Origin: Iris pallida
Lineage: Eukaryota; Streptophyta; Magnoliopsida; Asparagales; Iridaceae
Reading direction: 5' to 3'
Assembly: GCA_029216955.1 (NCBI GenBank)
Contig: JANAVB010012195.1
Span: 186,001-250,000 of the forward strand
Length of the DNA: 64,000 nucleotides
In this document: piece after piece, positions 55,894 through 64,000 of the stretch
How positions within the stretch are numbered: position 1 is the stretch's first letter
Layout: every line of letters starts with the position of its first letter
The notes under the pieces: model-generated
What the model saw: the letters and a program-made list of their open reading frames with translations, nothing else
Told to the model about the DNA's origin: nothing
Database searches by the model: none
Program-made: the position numbers and the translations under genes

Positions 55894-58800
55894 CTGTCCT
55901 CATTAATCGTTCTACCTAGACTGGATACATGAGCAAAGGGTCAGGTCAGTGCTACTCATGTAGACCTAACCAAGGGTTTCCTCTCCTAGATTTGTACTAA
56001 TACCCTCATGCTCTTTACTGGTCTGAAGTACCATGCTACTATCTGTGTTTACCTATTGATATAGTTGCTTATTCGTTTATACCCTGTGATTCACACCATG
56101 CCTAGGGCTTGTATATTGTAGGTACAGCTGTACTCGCTCAACCCAATGTTCCTCCCATGTCTATCTACTTCAGATGTGGGCATACAATTCCCTGGTTTCA
56201 AGAACTAGGCAGCATGCTTATGACTAAGGTACCACCAAATTATGATTCACCCATACCCATGACATAGGGGTAGTCACATGATCCAGGAAAATGCTTTCCT
56301 TTCCATGAATGCATCCTACAGATTTCTTACTGTCAGAGCTGTTTTGTTATCATTACTAAATTTGAGTGGATACTATGGGTGTTCTGATATTGGTACTAGC
56401 ATTACTCCCTAGTTTCCTAACAAATCTATATGGATACTTCCCAGGTTATTGTTGCTGGCTTGCTAACCTTGCCCCCCACAGGTAGCCTAAACAATACCCT
56501 TTGTAAATTTTCCCTGTACATTAATGGGACTAGTACCTATACTAGTTGTTGGTACTAATATGAACATCCTAGTGGTTCCTCCCCCTGGTGACTCATTATC
56601 GCTTCTCCAGGTCTGTACAGAGGTAGTCCTAGCTACAATTTAGGGGTGACCACCTACTAAAACTTCTTTATAGCTGTGCTATCTAACATTTATATTTAAA
56701 CTGGTACTATCCTTTTTCTGTAATCAGAACCATAGTAATCATACCTTGGTACAGTGCCTTTACTTGTACCTCTGTTTATGCATCAAGATGTGAATTCAGA
56801 TTTAGCAATGAAGTTGAATCAATCTTCCTCACTTGGGTCCCATGGTATCGCCTACAGTGTATTACTCTATATTAACTGTGTTGTACTCATACCTGGTACC
56901 TTAATGTCTTGTAGATACCATTAGTACCCACAAGATATCATGAATTTAAGCCTAGGTGGGGTTCCTATCTAAACTAGGGTAGTGTTCACACTTATAGGTT
57001 TTGGGAAGGCATGTTCTGTTATGAATACTAGGGAAGGGCAATATGATTGTAGCCTTGCCAGGAGGAGCTTAGTAGTACCCTTCAGGTGCAGAGTAATATA
57101 CAGGAGACATGCATTGTGCTAGAGATAAGTGGGATATCCTAGTATTTCAACTAGTCATATTGTGTCAGGCTGTTGTACATATTCCAATGGTCCTGGTTGA
57201 TGAAGATACTTGTGTCCTTCAAACCGTGGGTAGGGTGAGGTAGGTAATATCCTAAGGGTCAGTACTAGATACATATATCTATATTTATATATCTGCAAGC
57301 AATCTCTTCCTCATGTCTATACGACTACACCTCAATATTGTAGTTTCAAATGTCAGCATTTACTGATATGGAGACTTCAAGCCCTAGGCAACTCCCAATT
57401 TTTTAGCACTTAATGAGTATCAGAGGAGATCTGATACTCCTACTACAAATAGTTGTTTGTACTCTTATTGACTTACCCTTCAATATCTTAATGACACAGA
57501 AACCTATTTAACCTTACTCGATACTTTCTTGCAATAACATCATTAACCGGCCCATATGTAAAATATCCTTCCCGTATCCTGATACTCTAGGGACCAATGT
57601 AGCCAGATGTCACATCTGACATGACCAGACCACCGTGGTCATCCAACAGAACCAGTAGACCAAGGAGGGTCTATCATGATATTGTCCGCTCCCTTAGCCT
57701 CTCCTAGGAGTTCTATCGAATGTCTACCCATCACAGATTTCTAGTGTGGCTAATGAAGAGAATTAACAGAGTAAGGAGATAGAAATTACCTCTGAGTTGG
57801 GATTATGCTCGAATGCTTCCTCGATCTTCCTTGATTCCTCTTGGTTTCCTTAGCAAAGGGAGGGGAAAAGTGGGGATGCTAGGGTTTTGAAGAGAGGCGA
57901 GGTCGGCTGCTTCCCTCTATAAATATAGAGTTGGGATAACTAGGAGAGGATTTGAATTCCTATAGGGTTTTATCCCAGGAAGGATTAATCTAGGATTTGA
58001 ACAATCCTGACTGCAGTCGACCAAATAGAGATTTGAATTTGGTGAACTTGCACTTAAACCCCTATGAAGTGCATCCTTGCAAACTTCATTCCCCTCCTAC
58101 AACTTTTACATAGTTATCACCTAAGTCAATTTAGAATTATCTAGACATACCAATAATTCTAGTACAATTAATCATAATATTTAATAATAATACATTCACT
58201 AATTTGGTCCAAGGGCTCACATGTTTATCTACTATTGATATGTTTGTTTTACAGTATATGTTTATCTACTACTGATAGAGATTATTGTTTGGTTGTATTT
58301 TTTTTCTTTCTACTGTTGTCGCCCCCTTGGCCACCAGAGTTACTGCGTAGTGGTAGTGAAGTTTACTCAACTTGCATTCTAGTAATTAGGTTTGTGATAA
58401 CCCTAATTAGTTAATGATAGCAAGCCGTAGACATTGATTGGCCGTGCACTTTTGGTTGTGCGTTACTTTATATGCTCTTTATGTAAGTGAGTAGCCAGAG
58501 GCTAAGTTCTGGTTGGGAAAAGATCTGCAATCCCGGTCCTTGTTGGTTTAAGGGTTGTGGCTCCGATTTATAGTAGTTCCTAAGTCCCTTGTTGCTCATC
58601 GGCTTATTCTGTTCCATAGCTATATTGTTCAGTATTTTCCTTCAGTCATTTATATTCTCGAGATATGTGCATTGGTACCGCACTAGTCTCGACCCGCATT
58701 TATTTATTTATATCATTATGTTGTTTTATTGTTGTTGGACTTTGTCGTTCATCTCGAGCCTTCCTTCTGGTACTTGCTATTTGGAGTCTGACCCTACTAG

Positions 58801-61656
58801 TTTGTTTGGCCAGATTTACCGCTAGAGCCTGAGGATTCTTCCTACCTTTCTCTGGATGACCTGCCACCTACTTAGATCTGCGGTTGTTCCTCCTCGCGAG
58901 TGGGTTCCCTTTTCTTACCACTTGCGGTTTACTTTATTTTGGTGGTATTAGCTAGAGCATGTGTTAGTCCTATTATTTTGAGACTTTTTCAGACTTCGGT
59001 CAACATGATGTATTATATTATATCTAGACTGATATAGTGATCATGTATATTGGTACTTTACTAGTGTAGCATTTTGTGTTCACTAGCTTCATGATCATGT
59101 ACGATATATTTTTGGGACGTCTCTTTACTTTAATATTTGATATATCTTGATACTTGTTGTTGTTGGATTGATATAGGATTTGTTCGACCATAGGAATCGT
59201 CAGTGACATGCTAGAGACTTCCTACTTGTCTTCTAGACAGCCTTGATCGTAGATTGGGGTACTGTCATACTCTGATATACGTAGCTGGCTTTGTTTCGCC
59301 CCCTATCTCCATTATTTTGGTTCTGGGGCGTGACAATGCATGCTTAGACAGTTGTGGAATATGAATGAGATAATCATCGATGATATTTTTTGCATATTTG
59401 GCCATTGAAATAATAAAGTACGACGATATTGAACCCCATTCCGCTGAAAAATGTTAATATAGAACTGATTGTCCAAAATGAAAAGGAGCAATCCAGGTCG
59501 AGTTAGATTTCTTAACAAAAAAAAGTATTCGGGCATATAGTTCTATCACGCCCCGCTCCCGTAGGAGCGATCGTCCTCGCTAAGGCGTGATGCTGCACGA
59601 GTCTAGATTGCGCTCGTGTAAGGCAGTTTCATAACGGCCGATTACAGCGGCTGCGACGGGGTCGTCGCACAGAAGTCCCAAGCAAAAACATTGAACATAC
59701 AGCAAAATTTAGAAGCAGAACACAAGTTATTCAAAAGTACTCTTTATTGATGTTGAACAATAAGACAATAGGGCGCAAGGCCATGATTACAAGTCTCTCA
59801 AGCTTATTTTTCTCTCATTTTACAAGTCACTCTGCTTTCTCTCATCTCTCGATACAATGCTTGAGCCAGCAGATAATTCGGAAGGCAATGTCCATACATT
59901 ATGTCCCGTATAAGTCTTGACTCCGTGCGACCGCACGCTTCGAATCGCCAAGGAACTCCATACCTCGACGCATCCAAGCGAGCTCCGTATATGTGCAGGC
60001 ACATGGAAACTATGTGGGTGTTAGTACTCAACTGTACTGGTGGAGTGAGCTCCTCGTCCTCCCATACAAAACTGACACGTTCATTTACTTTGTGCAGCTT
60101 AATCCCTTTTGATTGTCTTTCTAGTCTTGCCTTAGGATCAATTTTAAGACAACGACGCCTTGGCCTATACTTGGCAACGCAACGACAGGGTCGTGCTATA
60201 CTCTATTCGTAACTTCAACATATTCGAGGCAGTGCCTCGCCGGGCAGAAACTTATGTAACTCGGCCATGCCAAGACCTTCAATTCTTTCATGTGCCTCTA
60301 GATCACTCTCGTGCCAACGACGTCAAGGCGACGACTCGTGCTGGTCGCCAACGGACTTGATCGTGCCTTAAGATCGAGGCCGTGCCACCCAAGTATATAC
60401 CAGACTTGACCAACTTGCCTTACAACCCTTCCTGACTTAACTTGAGACGAGGCCACATTCAAGCCGAAGCATGTCCCTATTATAGCCAACTCTTAGGCTC
60501 TAGAATGGTGATGCAATCGTGCACACCTAACCCGTGCTGATTTAAGGTTAGCGCTTGCTCTAAGCGTAACTCGTCAACCCAACTCGTAACTTGCTAGTAC
60601 TCGACTCAATCCAAAGGCATACACGCGGATAGCTGCTCTTGCCGACACATCTATACGAGTGGTCACTAGCAATGTCAAGCTATCCTGGATCTTTTGCATA
60701 GGGTGACCATTCGCGTGGAGGTACAAGCTTCCACCGAATGACCCCAACCTATATTGTAACGGTTCACTTCAATCGAGTCGTACCGTCGATGAAGGCCGTA
60801 CAATATCTGTAATTCCTCCTAGGCCGACACGAACCCGGCGCTCCGGGATCGCTCGAAGAATTTTGCCCTTGCGCACAAGTTGTCCAATGACCATGCGAGA
60901 CTCAACTAGCGACTCCTCGCTCAGGTGGGGTAGTTTCGAAGAACTTGCCTCATCTTAGCCTTCACATAATAACTCGCATGTTTTCAACTTGCACAAGTTA
61001 GGCTTGTTAATAAAAGAGACACATCCACATAGCTAAGGGAATAATCCCGACGGGTCGGAATGTATTAAACATGAAAAATGGTCCCAAGGTCTGCTTAGAT
61101 GTCTGCTCAGCGTGCTTTCAAAATGACACTCGGTCTTTCGTCCCGTGGCTTGGAAGAAGGAAGTTGGCCTAAGTTGCTAAGTTGCCAAACGCTCGAAATT
61201 ATCCTAAGTCATAGCGTTGCCCGCGTGAATGCTTGATAAAACATGCACGGTTCCGTCGTCCAAGGCTTAGCATAGCCTTCATACGTCCCATGGGTTAAGT
61301 CGTATTGCACGACTTGTGGCTTAAGTCTAGGCACCCAAGAACTTGGTTGTTCAAGTCGAACGCGTGCATGACACATTCCTTTGATACGAAGCATGGCGTA
61401 GCCTTTGCTCGTCAAGTCGTTGCACAAATAAGTTAGGCAAAGTTATGCCGGTCAATCGAAGCCATTTCTAGCACTGTCCCCTGTTGGCTGTGGTTGTCAA
61501 GTCACATAGTCCCGCAAGATCAAGGCCCGTCGTATAAAGTATATAACTTGAGCAATAGCGTCGCCTAGAGAACAAGGTTGTCCAAGACACGAGCCACGGT
61601 GGGATTAGTGAAAAGTATGCCACAGAAAAAGGAAGTCCACGCGACTAGTTATCACC

Positions 61657-61922
61657 GAGATCGGTCCCGCTACTTGGGAGTCTCGATAAGTCTCGTTCAC
61701 GAGATCGGTCCCGCTACTTAGGAGTCTCGATAAGTCTCGTTCACGAGATCGGTCCCGCTACTTGGGAGTCTCGCTAAGTCTCGATAAGTCTCGTACATGA
61801 GATGGGTCCCGCTACTTGGGAGTCTCGATAAGTCTCGTTCACGAGGTCCTGCTACTTGGGAGTCTCGCTAAGTCTCGATAAAGAAGCACACGAGATCGGT
61901 TCCGCTACTTGGGAGTCTCGAT
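61657..61922 (+). repeat. Six-copy minisatellite (second rendering)
   Basis: Corresponds to 53040-53305 across the gap, with the same order of variant units. This supports the two blocks being the same locus. Confidence 0.9.
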
Positions 61923-62487
61923 AGAAAGATGGAAAGCATGGTCTTGGTTAAGAAGGACTTGATAGATCGAGTTGAGTCTCACACGGTCATTGGACAAGTT
62001 GCGCGCAAGGGCAAAATTCCTTGAGCGATCTCGGGGCGCCAGGTTCGTGTCGGCCTAGGAGAATTACAGATATTGTACGGCCTTCATCGACGGTATGACT
62101 CGATTGAAGTGAACGTTACAATATAGGCTGCGGGTCATTCGGTGGGAGCTCGTACCTCACCACACGAATGGTCACCGTATGCAAAAGATCCAGGATAGCT
62201 TGACATTGCTAGTGACCACTCATATAGATGTGTCGGCAAGAGCGGCTATCCGCGTGTATGCCTTTGGATTGAGTCGAGTACTAGCAAGTTACGAGTTAGG
62301 TTGACGAGTTACGCTTAGAGCAAGCGCTAACCTTGAATCAGCACGGGTTAGGTGTGCACGGTTGCATCACCATTCTAGAGCCTAAGAGTTGGCTATAATA
62401 AGGACACGTGCTTCAGCATGAATGTGGCCTCGTCTCGAGTTAAGTCAGAAAAGGCTGTAAGGCAAGTTGGTCAAGTCTGGTAGATAC

Positions 62488-64000
62488 TGTAGTGCTCCGT
62501 CCCGCTCAGTCAATCAGAGGAATTGAAACGCCGACGGCATTTGGACTTAGCCTTGCAACGGCGACTCGAAGACATCGCTCGATCGAGGCGACCGCTCGCT
62601 CAGGTGGAGTAGTTTCGGTGAACTTGCCTCATCTTAGACATCACATAATAAATCGCATGTTTTCAACTTGCATAAGTAGGCTTTTAATAAGAAACGAATC
62701 CACATAGCAAAATGGGAATAATCCGACGGGTCGAATTGAGTTAAATATGGAAAGGTCCAACAGTCGGCTTAGAGTTGGTGCATGGCGTGCTTTGAAAATG
62801 ACACTCGATCCTTCGTCCCGTGGCTTGGGAGAAAAAGTTGGTTGAATAGGCGAAGTAATGTACGTAGCCTAAGTCATAGGCGTCGCCCGCATAAAATGCT
62901 TCATAAAGCATGCACGGTCCTATCGTCCAAGGCTTGGCATAGCCTTGTCTTGCCCCATGAGTTAAGTTGGGTTGCGCGGCTTATGACATAAGTCTAGGCA
63001 CCCAAATGACTTGGTCATTTAGAAGTCGAACGCATGCGCGACACGTTCCTACGACGCAAGGCTTGACGCAGCCTTTGCTCGTCGAGTTATTGTGCGTTTA
63101 AGTCAGGCAAGTTATGTTAGGCTATCGGAGTGATAGTAAGCACGGTTCTACGAGTTCTACGTTGGGTATAACCATATAATCTTACGGTCTCAAGGCCCGT
63201 CATATAAAGTATGACTTGGGCGATAGCGTCGCGTAGAACATAAGTCGGTTTAAGGCACGATGCACGGACTTAGTGTTTGAGACATGAACCACGGTTGATT
63301 TAATAAGTTTTGGAGAAAGGACTATCGAATAGACATTCATGAGTTGAATGAAATGATATGTAACATGGAAAGAATGCTCGCGACCGTGGGTCGTCGAGGG
63401 GTCTCAAATGATAGAAGTCTTGATATTGGTTTTGAAAGAGAGGGTAATAGTGAAAGAAGGATGATTGAGTGAGACGTCAGTTTGAGTCGAGTCTTGCATG
63501 GTCATTGGACAACTTGTCGACAAGGGTAATTTGTTTCTTCGGACGACAACCCGGGGCCACGGGACCGTTCCGGCCTAGGAGGAAACCGAGGGTGAATGTG
63601 AGCGGGATAGCTGAGCCGAAAGGCAAGTATTCGATGGACGCTCATCGGGGCTAGCTACTTATGGTGACCGGTCCATCCTATACCAGCTATGTGTCCAAGA
63701 TAGCTTGTCAAGCCAGTGACCTCATATAGATGAGTCGGCACGGGCAAAATCCACGAGTGCCTTTGGATTGAGTTGAGTATTGAGTGCACTATATCAAGGA
63801 GTCGAGTTGAATGTGTATACAGTTAGAACACTATTAGGCCTAAGATTTGGTCGTAAAGTAGGCGACGTGCTTCGGCACGAGATGTGGCGTCGAGTCTTAT
63901 GTTGTCGGTATATAAGTTGCATAGTTATGATTGAGTTGTCTTGAGTTTAAGTCAGGAGATGCCGCAAGGCAAAGTCGGTCGAGTGACATTTAGTCCACAA
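62488..64000 (+). mobile_element. Plus-strand LTR of the TGTARTGCCCC family, running off the window
   Basis: Begins TGTAGTGCTCCGTCCCGC and continues through 63000-64000, the only unique sequence right of the duplicated block. It follows the gene-less order of the preceding LTR fragment: AAGTCTAGGCACCCAA, then TCATTGGACAACTTG near 63500, GGCCTAGGAGG near 63570 and a TGCCTTTGGATTGAGT region near 63765. No ORF with content is present. The LTR end is beyond 64000. Confidence 0.7.

Larger units (their letters stand above)
54401..62999. repeat. 8.6-kb block, right rendering (probable false duplication)
   Basis: End-to-end match to 45790-54387. Landmarks recur in order: gag ORF start at 54606, Tat 5' LTR 54975-55893, TSD CTGTC 55894-55898, level-2 LTR end 58221 with TSD 58222-58226, level-1 LTR end 59335 with TSD ATGCA 59336-59340, minus LTR from 59544, inverted arms 60393-60906 and 61971-62487, plus LTR start 62488. 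Beyond 62999 the sequence is new. Confidence 0.95.

Noticed and set aside
45790..62999. Biological segmental duplication of the Tat 5' end and LTR cluster
   Set aside because: The copy boundaries coincide exactly with the N run, and the differences are mainly small private indels. Contig overlap explains both with fewer assumptions.

Overview
The window comes from a flowering-plant nuclear genome. It holds one ordinary plant gene at the left end and about 57 kb of nested transposable elements. Evidence for this is a spliced plastid-targeted histidine-biosynthesis gene, LTR retrotransposons with plant tRNA primer sites, a Mutator-like element and a plant-mobile-domain gene. I cannot name the species from sequence alone.

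Layout. (1) 14-4609, minus strand: the first eight exons of HISN1 (ATP phosphoribosyltransferase); the 3' end lies off the left edge. (2) 4610-6445: AT-rich intergenic DNA with no gene seen. (3) 6455-15456: a Mutator-like element with a 9-bp target-site duplication (TSD). It was later split by an 8.2-kb LTR element that has no coding capacity (6763-14942, TSD GTGCT). (4) 15466-17555: unexplained DNA and old LTR remnants. (5) 17556-50726: a stack of nested insertions, each layer supported by a 5-bp TSD. A 2.8-kb plus-strand solo LTR (TSD ATGCA) is interrupted by a 4.0-kb minus-strand solo LTR (TSD TGTTT). That LTR is interrupted three times: by a 4.07-kb plus-strand solo LTR (19776-23840, TSD GAGAC), by a decayed Ty1/copia element (24808-30299, TSD ATTTA), and by a 16.8-kb Ty3/gypsy Tat/Ogre-like element on the minus strand (30455-47285, TSD CTGTC). 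(6) 50936-64000: inverted and tandem copies of an LTR family related to the element in (3).

The most interesting unit is the Tat/Ogre-like element. On its sense (minus) strand it carries gag, protease, reverse transcriptase, two RNase H domains and integrase. Between integrase and its 3' LTR it carries genes in the opposite orientation. One is a spliced gene with its own TATA box that encodes a plant-mobile-domain-like protein with a C-terminal coiled coil. The other is a 107-codon ORF, also with its own TATA box and poly(A) signal.

Assembly warning. A run of 13 Ns at 54388-54400 separates 45790-54387 from 54401-62999. These two blocks are near-identical end to end and differ mostly by 1-4 base indels. 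This looks like two contigs whose 8.6-kb overlap was not merged, not a biological duplication. Everything between 54401 and 62999 should be read as a second rendering of the preceding 8.6 kb. All identities and divergences quoted are by eye.
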